Assembly: GCA_017506865.1 (NCBI GenBank)
Contig: JAFCMP010000157.1
Location: forward strand, 744,001-808,000
Direction of reading: 5' to 3'
Source: Tribonema minus
Lineage: Eukaryota; Sar; Xanthophyceae; Tribonematales; Tribonemataceae
Length of the DNA: 64,000 bases
Each line of letters begins with the position of its first letter. Within the stretch, counting starts at the first letter, position 1. Shown piece by piece: positions 21,876 through 33,789 of this stretch. A model generated the notes under the pieces. That model was given only the letters and a program-made list of their open reading frames with translations. It was not told the origin of the DNA and made no database searches. The translations under genes were made by a program, and so were the position numbers.

Positions 21876-22076
21876 ATGGCGACGCCAGATGTGGATATAC
21901 GGCATGGTGTCGTCACCCGGCTGGCCTTGCTGCAAGACGGGTGGCACGATGGTGTGCTTTCACTGTGCAACACCAAGGCAGGAGCACACTCCTGCGACGG
22001 TGTGTTGCAGGACGGCAAGCGCAGTCTGCAGTGCAAGCGCAGTCAGTATTGGCTGCTCCTGGCGCGCTCTTATCAC
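21876..22076 (+). other. Upstream exon-like ORF of gene A (conserved donor)
   Basis: An ATG ORF of 67 codons ends exactly at CTTATCAC|GTGAGTGCTGCT. The same junction (ATCAC|GTGAGTGCTGCT) occurs upstream of B (28798) and C (54055, minus), each preceded by an ORF containing GGCAAGCGCAG coding D/HGKR. The paired acceptor would be CACAG|TGCGGGCGC at ~22349. Joining in this frame meets a stop before or at the HSF-like start, so this may be a 5' UTR exon with an upstream ORF or an alternative first exon. Confidence 0.4.
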
Positions 22077-22386
22077 GTGAGTGCTGCTCGTATCCATCTC
22101 TCTCTCGCCTTGAAAATACAGCCGCATCTTGCGCTCATTCGGTGCGTAGCAGCCTTACCTGTAGCGGTGCGTGTGCGTGTACAGCGCATTTTCCTGTGCG
22201 TACTCGGTGCGTACCAGCCTTACCTGTAGCAGTGAGTGTGCGTGTTGGCTCTACATGGCATCGTGCTCATGGCAACGTTGTACGTGCAATTGCGGACGAT
22301 GGCGGACTGAGTACACACCTGCCACCTGCTTCTCAACTTGCTTTCCCACAGTGCGGGCGCGCTCTCGGGAGTGAGAGTGAGATGCC

Positions 22387-25300
22387 ATGACGGGAGCTGG
22401 CGCAGTCGTTATCGAAGGTGAGGTGGCTCATCACTTTGTTGTGTGCGTCATCGTCTGTCTTGGAGACAAACGCTCTATCGCTGCCGTAGAGGTGCGTGCT
22501 GTGCTTGTTGACTCACATGTAAATTCACCTCAGACAGTAGGCTTCAGGCTAGCGAGTCCACGGGCGCACCTTCAAGCGTACAACAGGTCCTAAGCCTTTG
22601 CCGCTTCTGCTTGTTGACTTGACGTACTGTACTGTACTGAGTTTACAAAGATGGTGCCTGCGTGCCAAATGCATGCAACCTAGATCAATTCATGTTGCCT
22701 ACGTGTCAAATGAGTTGATCATGATCATCATGTCTCCATATAATCCGATCTGCGACGCTGATAAACAGAGTAGATTATACTTTGTACGCAGTGTTGAAGG
22801 CCTTGCTAGGTCGTGTTGTTCTCGGTTCTCACATACCGTAGCAGAATGCTGGCTCTGCATGCGTAAGCATGCACACCGTAGAGGTGGTTGTCGTCAATGT
22901 TCTGTATGGCATGACTGTTTGTTCAACACAGTGATAAGTTTCCATCATACATGCCAGTTCAGTCCTCTTGCCCGACCACAAGTGCATATATAGAGGCTGC
23001 TTTGTGTGTCAGTACACCAGTCAGTAACAGGTGCAGTTACGTTCTGCCCAGCAACAATTAGAAATCGTTGTGTGCGTGTGGCTGCTTCAGGCACCTTAAA
23101 GTTTTGCTACCTGAATTGTGTCACGGTCAGTTTATCCGGTAGCATTGTAGTCACACATACTGGAGCATTTTTGTTCATCACTGCGCCGCCGCATTCGTAC
23201 CAAGGGACAGTGTCAGGCTGCTATAGTGGTGCGGGTCACACGAGCTAAGATTTTTTAATGTTCACTCCGCCTCTTAATGTACCTTTTGTTCACTCCGCCA
23301 CTTTCATAACCGCCTCGCAGGCTATGTGCTACCTCAGGAGCTTCATCATCTGCGGCACATCCAGGCGTTCATCATGTCGTTCCTGCAGTGGTTCACAGGG
23401 GAGCGTGGCTACTGGGTTAAGCCTAACAGGTATGCGCGCACTGCATCCAACTTCCTTGACTTTGTCAACATGTCTATTGTCGTGAACTCAAACGTGACGG
23501 ACCACTGTGTGGGCTCAGTGGCTACTGGGACACGGCATCATCATCAACAATTCTCTCGGCCATGTGCACTTCTTCCTAGCAGCGGTGTTCTGTTGTCTAC
23601 CATGACCCCCTTTTTTGTGTGTCACTCCTCTCGCTGCGCGCTTCGCAGCAGCCCCCAGATTGCGCCATATACTCAACGGCATAGCGCAGCTGCCTAATTG
23701 GTCACTAAGTGTGCTACTGCCATGCGCTGTTCACTATGATGTTTATTGCTTTGCAGTTGCCATTGGCAAGCAATGTGTGAGCCTGAGCAATGCCGTATGC
23801 CGAGGCATACGCGGCTGCGGTCACCAGCATCTGATTCATAGTTTGCCACATGTGACGTGCCTCACATTGCTCCTGCACTTTCGTAAATGCAGTATGGCAC
23901 TTGATCAACAATGCGCTTATGCTGGCGTGCGCTGCGCATACGTGCACTACACCGCTTTGCACGTGTAGGCATCACCTGCTTCAACTTGAAGTTTGCTGTT
24001 TGCGTCCCCCACTCAACTGCGCGATGCGCCGCACCTGCTGCGCAGCGAACTGCTGAATCATTAACGCGGTTGCATCAATGCTTGCGTGCGCTGCGCAGTC
24101 GTGAGCCGCGGTGGGGCATCATCATAACTGATGGCCACGCGGAGGTGGCTGCGATTGGCAAACTGCGGGGGCGCAGGCCTTCACGTCCCAAGAGCTTTAT
24201 ACGCAGTCTTGAGAAGCACGGCTTTGAGAGGTGAGGGTGAACATCAACTTTCTTTGGGGATGAACTTGAAGTTGATTTGGGGATGAACTTGAAGTTGACA
24301 CAAATGCACCGCAACTCTCTGTGTTCGCAATCTCGAGGGAGCATGGTCTGGAGCGGAGACTGAAGGGTGTGATGCGCAGTCCGCTTAAAACTCTGTGTCT
24401 GTAGTCTCGATGGAGCATGGTCTCTGAAGGGTGGAACTTTGCAGTTGGGTGTTGTGTACTTCAGGAGCGTTGTCAAATATTTGTGGCAAGAAACCGCCAC
24501 ACCTGCCGCACTATCTGGTGCTTCGGTGCTGTTGTCACAGGGTTCACAACAGACAGAAATCAGGCCACATGTGATGCACCCCAATGCTGATGATGCTGCT
24601 GCCATGTTCAGATTTGCGCTTTTGATGAAGCAGTCTACAGTACGGTCTCCCAAGCACTGCCTTGGGGCATGTGCAGTTGATGCAGTGTATGTACGACACG
24701 CTGTCTTGCAGACAGCAGGAGTGTTGAGTGCTGTTGAGCGCTGTCCTGCAACCTCACGAACTCACAACGCTGCCGCAGTGATTGTTACTTTAGTACATTA
24801 ATAACAGAGACTGCACGTATGCTTCGCCTGTGTTTCTTGAGCACTTCAAGACATACGTGAGCTAGACGAACTGGACACAGTGCACCTGTCGATACCCCTC
24901 TTCGTACCTGCGACTACCCTCCCCCCCCCCCCGGCCCCCCTTCTTTGCAATATGAGCAAGCAATGCTGTGCTCAACCCCTCTTCATGCTCTCGTTGCGTA
25001 TGTCCAGGCACGATGGCGAACCTGACATCTGGTATCACGACATTCTCAGCCCCCACTGCGATGCGCGCAACATGCCGCGCCGCCCGCGCGACACCGGCAG
25101 GAAGTTCGCCGAGCGCCCGCGCTTCCGCCGCGGCCAGCCCCAGAAGCGCGCGGCGGCAGCAGCACGCACCACCTCCTCTGCACTTCCCGCCGCGGCTGCC
25201 GCCACTGCCGCCGTTGCTTTCGCCGCTGAGGCTGAGAACAGCGTGCATGTCGCCACCACGCCGCGACGGAGCGGCCGGCAGGCAAGGCCGCGCGCAGCTC

Positions 25301-25842
25301 GCAGCGATGCGGCGAGGGCTGGCAGCGCGGCGCAAAGGGTGCTGAGCACTGCTGCTGCTGCTGCAGCGGATGTCAGCGCTACCGAGGTCGCGCGCGCTCC
25401 ACGCAGGACCAGAACGTCTGCCGCTGCCGCTGCCGCCGCCACTGCCGCCGCTGCTGCCGCCACTGCCGCCGCTGCTGCCGCTGCTGCCGCTGCCCCCGCC
25501 GCCACGCTGCATACAGTGCGGCACACTACTACATCACCATTGGCGCTGAAGGTCGTGTCAGACATCAACGATGAAGCAGCAGCGATCAGCTGGCTCGCGG
25601 CGGCCTGGGACGCGCTTCTGAGTGAGGCGCCGGACTCAGCGTGCTCGCTAGTCGCTGCTGCCGTGGCGGCGGAGTCAAAGGAGGCTGTCCCTTATGGCGA
25701 CTTCATGGCTGCTGCCGCATGCGCGGAGACGGCCCCGGTGGAGGACTTCTGGTGGTCCGGCGACGCTGCTTCTGCCGCTGACGCTGCTGCCGCACCTGCA
25801 CCTGCTGCTGCCGCGACATCGGCGGCGGCGACGTGGAGCTGA
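22387..25842 (+). CDS. HSF-type DNA-binding protein-like, paralogue A
   Basis: Exons 22387–22417, 23321–23429, 24099–24230 and 25008–25842 (368 aa). Joined exons 2–4 resemble the heat-shock-factor winged helix: FIMSFLQWF helix, W-G-IIITDG strand, EVAAIGKL helix, PKSFIRSLEKHGFER recognition-helix signature (compare the SFVRQLNxYGFRK of HSFs) and EPDIWYHDILSP. A basic stretch (RRPRDTGRKFAERPRFRRG) and a long Ala-rich low-complexity region follow. Compared with paralogue C, a small deletion near 25818 shifts the frame, so the protein ends in ATWS. It loses the conserved acidic/hydrophobic C-terminus that is still readable out of frame to 25925. The predicted role is a nuclear transcription regulator (family inference). 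The shortened tail may weaken activation. Confidence 0.65.
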
Positions 25843-26116
25843 TGTCAGATGATTGCTGGGACCCGGCGACGGAGCTGCTGTTGCCTCTGGAGTTGGAGCC
25901 GCTGTTGGAAGATGTGGAGCTGTGAGCAGGCAGAGCAGTTCACATTTGAAGTCAGTGCCGTATGGCTCGCTGCTTATGTGAGGGGGCGGTGGCGGACAGA
26001 CCCTGCTTAAAAGCTACCTTGCAGCGTTCAGTGTTGTCACCTTTGCGCAGCAGGGCAACAACCCACCTGCATGTCAGATCCTAGTGCCACTAGATTGTCA
26101 TAGGCCTGAGGAGCAG

Positions 26117-26262
26117 TCTCATGCTCCGGTGCGGCAGATACACTCACTAATTGCCCTGCATTACCTTAGCTACTGCACTGCTCTGTGCGCCTAGGGTGAC
26201 AGTTTATCGACACATGGAGCAGCTAAGGTTGACAGGGCTGACAAAGGTGCGTGTATGGGAGG
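26117..26262. other. Micro-inversion in the 3' flank of unit A
   Basis: This ~145-base block (with CTAGGGTGACAG and CATGGAGCAGC) has the same plus-strand orientation as 49.99–50.16 kb, although genes A and C lie in opposite orientations. DNA on either side of it is in the expected sense. Unit B (32.52–32.64 kb) agrees with C, so A is the rearranged copy. Confidence 0.6.
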
Positions 26263-27932
26263 ATGGTGTTGATGCATAGTTGCACTGTGCTGGTAATTGG
26301 AGCAGTGCACGCAGTCTGCTCTCAATGCATGCGTGCATTTGGCCAACCTGCTCAAATGCAGATGCGAGATTCCTTGCCATTCATGAATTGCTTCCATTAG
26401 CCACATTTTCTTGATTTTTCAATCTCTTGCATGGGGTTACGTGTTGCATGCCCCTGTCGCACGTGCAGTTTTTTCAAAAGCAGGCTGCACTTCCATGTGC
26501 TTGATCTTCGATGTATACATGTTGTAGAGCTCTCCTCACCTGATGGCCTTCAATTTGCTACATACGAGAGCCGGGCGTACTATATATGGCCCCATCATTG
26601 ACTCGCATTCTCAAGTTTCTGATGCAGCTTGTGTTGCACGCATTGCGTGTGTCGAAGTAGGCGTCTCCCTGTACATGGCACAATGTCATGCAAGCATGCC
26701 TGAAATACTTGTATCTGTTGCAAGGCCACTGAATACTGTCTTCACTCGTGTGTCCGTATATACATGTACGTAAGCTTGTGTGGGTGCTCTGAACATTGTT
26801 AGTATATTTGCCAGCTTCTCACTAGCATGCCGGCAGTGACTTGTCACAGCAAGGCGCATTCTGACCTTTGCCACCATCATGATGTCTAGTTTGAGCGCTC
26901 CGTATGCAACTCGCTGGCTCAATAACTTGCTACAGCTAAAAGATCCGGGGGGGGGTTGTGGTACTAGTAGCATTGGAGGTCATTGCTGATCAGTGATCAA
27001 AGCGGGAGCGTCACCTACCACTGCAATGGCATGCTTGCACTTGCACGTTGATGAGTCTTACACGGGGATCCGATGGTGCAGTGTCTACCTGTTGACAAAG
27101 TGGGCAGCAAGGCCCTGTGTTTCGACATTTTGCATACTTGAAGTAGGAACATTGACAGCAGTGCTCAGTTCAGTTCACGCAGTGCCTGAAGCTTTCACTT
27201 TGAAAATACAGCATGCCAATGGCACTGGCAGGTACTAACTGTAGAGAACTTGGCAGTGCAAGTCGGCATAAGTGCCCAGCCAGTTTCATTAGCATTGTGC
27301 ACACGGTAAGAATATAGATCAAGTAATCAAATCTGTGCCTTCAACATGCCTATAGCTGAGCACCAAGCTCTGCATTGCTGAGCGTAATGCAGCGTGTGTC
27401 ATAGCCGCTACGTGGCTGCAGAATGGAGCAAACGCGCGCTTTCGCCGCTGCACGTTCGCTAGAAGCAGCGCCATCGCCGTCGCGGGCACAGAGCAGAGTG
27501 CCATTATCTGCTGCCTGTAAGAGGCGCCAGCAAGAACGCTAGCCTTCCTTCCGCTGCCGCAGCGCCAGGATAGGCAATTTGACGTTCTTGAAGTGTCAGA
27601 TCCGCCGCCAGGGCTGCCATTCGATGCGACAAGGAGCGTCAGCAGGTGCTGGACCTCCCTGCAATCACCGATGTAGAACAAAAAGCCTCCTGCTGCTAAG
27701 GGCGCACCCGCGTCTCTCTCGATCGAACTGCAAGTCGCCAACTTCACCCAAATTTTGCTCAAATTTGTGTCCGGATTATTTGTGATCATTATGCCCCAGC
27801 GGCGGCGCAGGGCAACCAGATTTCGGCGAAAGTTTGGCCGAAGATCAAGCCAGAACTGGCAAAAACTGTTGGTGGACCGAGCTTGCCGACCTCAGGGCTG
27901 GCCTGCTGCAGGTAGGGTTACAGTTTTAAATT
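26263..27932. other. 3' flank of unit A and junction to unit B; no gene
   Basis: It is diverged repeat DNA matching parts of the 3' flanks of B and C. 27000–27200 is inverted relative to the gene when compared with B (33.23–33.40 kb). 27.80–27.93 kb carries a CTGGCAAAAACTGTTGG motif that is also found upstream of genes A, B and C. ORFs here have no recognisable domain. Confidence 0.45.
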
Positions 27933-28605
27933 GACCTTTCGGGACAACGGGGTTGGTCCGACCTTTGAAGGCTTGATCGATCCATGGTCGAACCTTTGAC
28001 GTCAAACCGATCCAGTTTTTCATCCAATGAAAGTGGCTTCTCCATCGGGCTTCGTCGTATCATGATATCAGTTGTCACAATGACCAGTACCCCATCAATT
28101 GCGACTCTGGCTAGTAGGCGGTCCACAGGATAATGATTAGTCTATTCGTGCGGTCCTCACAACACACGATAAACTGGATCGATCCCTAATGACCACCCCA
28201 CAAAGTCAGGACTGGATTTCGTTGATTCTAGTCTAGCCACTCCATTCGCCCAGTTCTCGCAGCACGAAAACTGGATCGATCCCTAATGACCACCCCTCCA
28301 CAGAGTCTGAACCCTGGACTCGATTCTATTAATAGAATTCTAGCCACTCTGGGTCGGTCCAAATTAGAGCTGCAGATGTGTGGCACCATTCGATCAGATC
28401 TGGTGCACTGATCGCTCGTGAATTGACACCAGCAGTTGTCAAGATTCCTTCGCTGCACAGCACAGCTAACGCTTTCTAAAGAAAGCTAGGCGTACCCTTT
28501 TGAAAATCAAGCGAAAAAGCAAGCTTCAAGTTGGCAAAAAACTGTTTGGGTCGAAGCGCTGGACCAACCTTGGATCGATCACACCATTGCTGATTGATAC
28601 CCACC

Positions 28606-28798
28606 ATGGCGGCCCATACTGCGGGAGAGCGGTATTGTCGTGATTTGACGACGAGGAGGCAGCATGAGGTGCGTCACAAACAGGCTCGGCTTGCCTTCAC
28701 TTTCACAACACGAGCGGGGCGCACACTTGCGGCGCTGTGTTGCTGGACGCTGCACGGCAAGCGCAGGCATTCTCTGCTGCCCCTTGCGTCCTAATCAC
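28606..28798 (+). pseudogene. Upstream exon-like ORF of unit B (decayed)
   Basis: Positional equivalent of the conserved upstream ORF of genes A and C, with ATG at 28606 and the same ATCAC|GTGAGTGCTG donor at 28798/28799. Here the frame ends in TAA four bases before the donor. Confidence 0.4.
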
Positions 28799-29036
28799 GT
28801 GAGTGCTGCTTGTCCATCTCGCCGTGAAACACTGCCGGAGTTGCGCTCTGCGCTTTTCTGCACAGCCTTACTGAGGCGGTGCATAATATGTTGTTGTTGC
28901 CGCTCATATCATCGTGCTCATGGTGTTCATTGCGCAATAGCAACGTTGTACGTGCGATTGCGACGACGCTGGACTGACAACACACACACTCCACCTGCCT
29001 TCCCACAGTGCGGACGCATTTCGTCAGTGAGATTCG

Positions 29037-32000
29037 ATGGCGGCAGCTGGCGCGATTGTTATTGAAGGTGAGATGCCTTTCACTCTGCTTCTGCGTGAGT
29101 CGTCTCTTTAAGTCAAGAACCTCCATCAGTGTCGTAGTTGTGCGCGCTCAACTCAGCCCACTGGCAGATCTATTGTGCCAAATGAGTCAACCATGATGTC
29201 CAAAAAATGATCTGCGACGCTGCCTTTAGGACTATTAGTATGAACAATTTGGGTATACGCAGCTTCAAAGGTCTTGCCGCATCGTGTGTGCTCATTTCTC
29301 ACACTGCAAAAAACACGCTTAGCCTACTATCTAGTAGACGATCTCAAGAATAGTGCCTCTGAGTCAGAGTCTGCGTACTGCCAGGTTCAAACAAGTTGCA
29401 AGTGTGCGGCTGTAGAGATGATAGTTATCTAGCATCTACGTTCCGTATGGCACGACTATTCAATCAACGCAGTGCATTCTTTGAAGAACATACGGGTTCA
29501 GCCCTCGCGCACGACCAGAGGTGCATATTAGAGGCAGCTTGCGTGTCACTGTAACAGACTGACAGGCATTCACCACCTGTCAAATACAGTCTGTCCAGCA
29601 CCAATCGGAGTTGTGATGTGCAATGCGCGAGGCTGCTCCCTACTAGGCTAGCTTAACTCAGGCTGCCTTAGAGTTTTCTACGGTGGATTGTGTCACCATC
29701 AGTTTACCCGGTACTGTGCAGATCACACCTAGCATGTTCTTATTCTTCACCGCGCCGCCTCGTTCATAGCCTGTCAGGCTGCTACAGTGGCGCAGGTCAC
29801 ACGAGCTAAGATTTTATTGTTCACTGCTGCGTCTTTTGTAACCGCCTCGCAGGCCATGTGCTGCCTCAGGAGCTTCACGCCCTGCGGCGCATCCGGAATT
29901 TCATCATGCCATTTCTGCAGTGGTTCACGGGGGTGCGTGGCTACTGGGTTGAACCTAACAGGTACCGTAACGTGCGCACTGCATCCAGCATCCTTGACAT
30001 CGTGAATTTGTGTGTTTTAGCCATGAGACCCTGGCCCTAATACCGGCGTTTTTGAGGCGTGCCCTAGTAGTCGGTTTTGCCGTAGCTCAAATTCTAGCTT
30101 GAAAGCCTTAGGACAGCAGCGTGGATGCTGGCGCGCGCTGTACTCCACAGCAGGAGACAGCGAGACGTGACACTGTCACCTTAGATACATGTGATATTAG
30201 GTACCTGCAGGCCGAGCGCTTCACTCTAAGTTGAACGTAGGCGCTAGCGTCACACTTGACAGTGTGTGGGCTCAGTGGCTACTGGTACACGGCATCATCA
30301 TCGTTGAATCTATCAGCCTTGTGCACTTCTGTAACAGTAACTTTCTGGCAGATGTGCTCTGTACCATCTCCCCCCTTCTTTCTGCGCCGGTCACCCTCAC
30401 TGCGCGTGTGTGCCCCAGGTATTGTGGACACAACGCATCTCGGTACTAAGTACCTATATGTCACACTCTGCACAACACATTCGGTCCATCAGTGAGTGCA
30501 GGAGTGCAGGTACTGAGATGCGTTGTATCGCCAGAACCCGGGTGCAGCGGCATCTCCTGCTTCAACTTGAAGTTTGCATTGCGCAGCTCGCACTCTAACA
30601 GTGCGCTACGCTGCACCTGCTGCGCAAACAAACTGCTGAACCATCAACGTGTTTGCATCAATGCCTGCGTGCGCTGCGCAGTCGTGAGCCGCGCTGGGGC
30701 ATCATCATAACAACTGGCCACGAGGAGGTGGCTGCCATTGGCCAGCTGCGCGGGCGCGGGCCGTTGCACCCCAAGAGCTTCATACGCGGTCTTGAGAAGT
30801 ATGGCTTTGAGAGGTGAGGTTGAATTTAAAACTGGTTGGGATGAACCTGACGTTGCATCAAGTTGAAGTGCAACCGGAAAACTCTGTGTTCGTGGTCTTG
30901 AGGGGGCATAGTCTGGGGCGGTGACTGAAGGGTGAGATGCGCAGTGTGCTTTGTGGTCTAGTTGGGTGTTGTGGACTTGAACGTGTACTACGATGTTTTT
31001 GGGGCAGTGCACCGTCTGTCAACACTACAATGAAGTGTGTGGTCTTGAAATGAAAGATAAAGGCCATCTCCTGACGGACACATTCTGTCCTTTTTCTAAC
31101 TTTCACATGATTGTGGATCGAGTTTGATGTTTGGTCGATCTGACTGCCATATGTTCATCAGGCAGCACTGTGTGGCGCTTCAGGCATGACGTTTTTGCAG
31201 GCACTGACGTTGTGCAAATTGTGTCCTCAACAATAAGGACGAAGCACAGAGCACAAAGCACGCCACCATAATCTTTGCCGCACGAAGGACGCCACCATAA
31301 CCTTTGCTGCATGGCACCTAAAGGAGCGGCCCATCTCTAAATGAGCGCCGGCAGCAAAATATTTGAGAACTGGCTTCAATTGTGAAATGCAGTGACATGA
31401 GCCTCGCCACTAAGTGTCGCAAGAAACTTTCAGCTGCGCTACTTTCTGGTACTTCAATGCTGTCATCAGTGCCTTTTTGACTGAAGGCAATCACGGTGCG
31501 TGTGATGCACCGCAATGCTGCTGTCCTGCTAGGTAATCGCATATGCGGTGAAGCAGTCTACAGTACAGTCTTTCAAGCACTACCGTAGGTGACCATGGGG
31601 CATGACATGTGCAGTTGATGCAGTGTATGCATGATGTGCTGCCTTGCAGCAGGAGTGTTGAGGGCCCTTTTGGAACCTCACAAGCTGACAGCGCTGCTGC
31701 AATGCTCGTCACCTCAGTGAATTGAGAACGAACACTGCACGTGTGCTTTGCCTGTGTTTTTTGAGCACTGCAACACATGTGTGGCTGGAGGGAGGGGATA
31801 CAATGTACCTGTTGATACCCCTCCCCAAACAATTCAATCCCCTCCCCCCCATCTGTCTGCGAGCACTGCTTTGCTGACCGCTGCTTGTGCACTCGTTGTG
31901 TGTGTGCAGGCACAATGACGAACCTGACATTTGGTACCACGACATCCTCAGCCCCCACAGCGAGACACGCAACTTGCCGCGCCGCCCGCGCGACACCGGC

Positions 32001-32069
32001 AGGCATTTTGCCGAGCGCCCGCGCTTCCGCCGCGGCCGGCGCACACTGTCCTATGCGGCAGCTGCATAA
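29037..32069 (+). pseudogene. Decayed HSF-type paralogue B
   Basis: Exons 29037–29067, 29853–29961, 30682–30813 and 31910–32069 keep the splice sites and exon lengths (31, 109 and 132 bases) of A and C. The DNA-binding-domain-like part is still open (RWGIIITTGHEEVAAIGQL, PKSFIRGLEKYGFER). Most of the Ala-rich region is deleted after FRRGRRTL and the frame stops at 32069. Conserved C-terminal DNA (VSDGCWDTAMELLLPLDLEP) survives out of frame to about 32302, with one more single-base loss near its end. It might express a short DNA-binding-only protein of ~140 residues, but decay is the simpler reading. Confidence 0.7.
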
Positions 32070-33789
32070 CCGCTGCCTGCACGAAGCCGGCCCCGGTGAA
32101 GGACTTCAGAATCTGGTGGTCCTGCTCCCGCGGCGCCTGCCGCTGACGATGCTGCTGCTGCATCTGCGGCCGTTGCCTTCCTCTTCGGCGCATCATGATT
32201 GGCGGCGGCGGCATGCAGCTGGTGTCGGATGGTTGCTGGGACACGGCTATGGAGCTGCTGTTGCCTCTGGACCTGGAGCCGCTGTTGAAGACGTGGAGCC
32301 GTGAGCGGGAAGGGCAGTTCACATTTGAAGTCAGTGCCGTTTGGCTCCCTGCTCATGTGAGGGGGGTGGTGGCAGACAACCCTTACTTGACAGCTACATT
32401 GCAGTGCGTTGTGGCAGCTTTCGGTGTTGTCGCCATTTTGCAGCAGGGCAGCCCCCCTTTCATAGCAAATCCTAGTGCCAATAGCACGCCATGGACCAAG
32501 GAGCAGTGATATTTCTCCCATACACGCCAATCTGCCAGCCCTGTCAGCCAAAGCTGCTCCATGCATCAGTATATTAAGACAATTGTCGCCCCAGGGTATG
32601 AGGCTGTCTCCAGAGCTGGCAGTAGCTCCGACAGCTGTAATGCAGGTACAATCAGTGTTTCTGCCGCATCGGAGCATGGGGCTGTATCATATAGTATGCT
32701 CATCAATGCAGTGTGCTGGTCACCGGAGCTGTGCGTGCAGCGTGCTCTCAAGGCATGCATGCACTGCTTCAATGAGGATGCAAGGCTTCTTTTCGAATTC
32801 GCCTCCATTGACTACATTTCCTGTGTTTTCCAAATTCTGAATGCCTTTGCGTGTTGCATGCCCCTCTTGCACGTGCAGTTGCGTCAAGCAGACTACGCTT
32901 CCATGTACTTCTAGGTGCATTCATGTTGTACTTGGAGCTCACGGCGCCTACAAGTTCGCTTGGAAGCTGTCCATGCATGGTGGTGTACGCCTTCATGCAG
33001 AATATTGCATGTGGTTCGTCATAATGCTTCTGTCACATCACAATCAAATGAATATGTCTAGCAAACGAGCAGGAACACTTGTCCTGTGTGATTGGTCGAG
33101 GAGCGCTGAGCACTCCTGTTGTCAAATGTCTTGCCAACAGAGAGTCAATGAACAGTGGGTTCACCGAACTGCAAATAAAGTTACTACACAGCATGCTTTC
33201 CCTTAATTAAACTTCATGCAGGCACTGTTTTGTTCGTGAACTGAACTGAGCACTGCCGTGCTTCTATGCAAAATATAAAATACGGGGCCTTGCAGCCCAC
33301 AGTGGGGCCCACTGGCTGACCATGAGATACTGCACCACCGCATCCCCCGTGCAAAGAGTGGTCATTGCAAGCAAGGCATGCAGGTGATGTCCCCACTCAT
33401 CCGATTCTGCTGGCAATACTCTTTAGAAGCATAGGGGACGCGATGCTACCTCCCCCCCCCCCACTCCCCCCACTCGGGGCCCCCGACTCCTAGCACTGCC
33501 AGGTAATGAAAAATTAGCGAGTTGCATACGGGACGATCAACCTCGACGTCGTGGCAAAGGTTGGAATGCTGTGACTGCTGGCATGCAAGTGAGGAGACTG
33601 GCAAATACAGTCCTGGAGCTTGTTTAGAGCACACACATAAGCTAGCAGTCAGTACCAAGCTCTGCACTGCTGAGCGTAGTGCAGCGTACGCGTGTGTCAT
33701 ATACTACATGGCTGCAACATGGAACAGACGCGCGCTAGCGGCTACCGCCGTCGCGTGTTCACTTAAAGCAGCACGCACCATCGCCCTCG

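Larger units (their letters stand above)
21789..27430 (+). repeat. Unit A of a segmental duplication (paralogous to 28.53–33.74 kb)
   Basis: Homology to unit B begins at TTCAAGTTGGC (21784 versus ~28524), directly at the LINE insertion point, and can be followed through the four exons and the 3' flank to about 27.43 kb (TACCAAGCTCTGCA…GTGGCTGCA, compare 33.65–33.72 kb). Unit C at 55–39 kb is the inverted third copy. Exon sizes are equal in all three, while introns have drifted. Confidence 0.8.

Noticed and set aside
24862-25568. Antisense ORFs (Gly/Ser- and Ala-rich) over the last exon of gene A, and the equivalents over gene C
   Set aside because: Mirror images of the GCN repeat coding for poly-Ala; no domain, start or splice support.
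32051-32677. A 208-codon minus-strand ORF across the decayed gene B
   Set aside because: Antisense to the remains of exon 4 and the 3' flank; not conserved in A or C.
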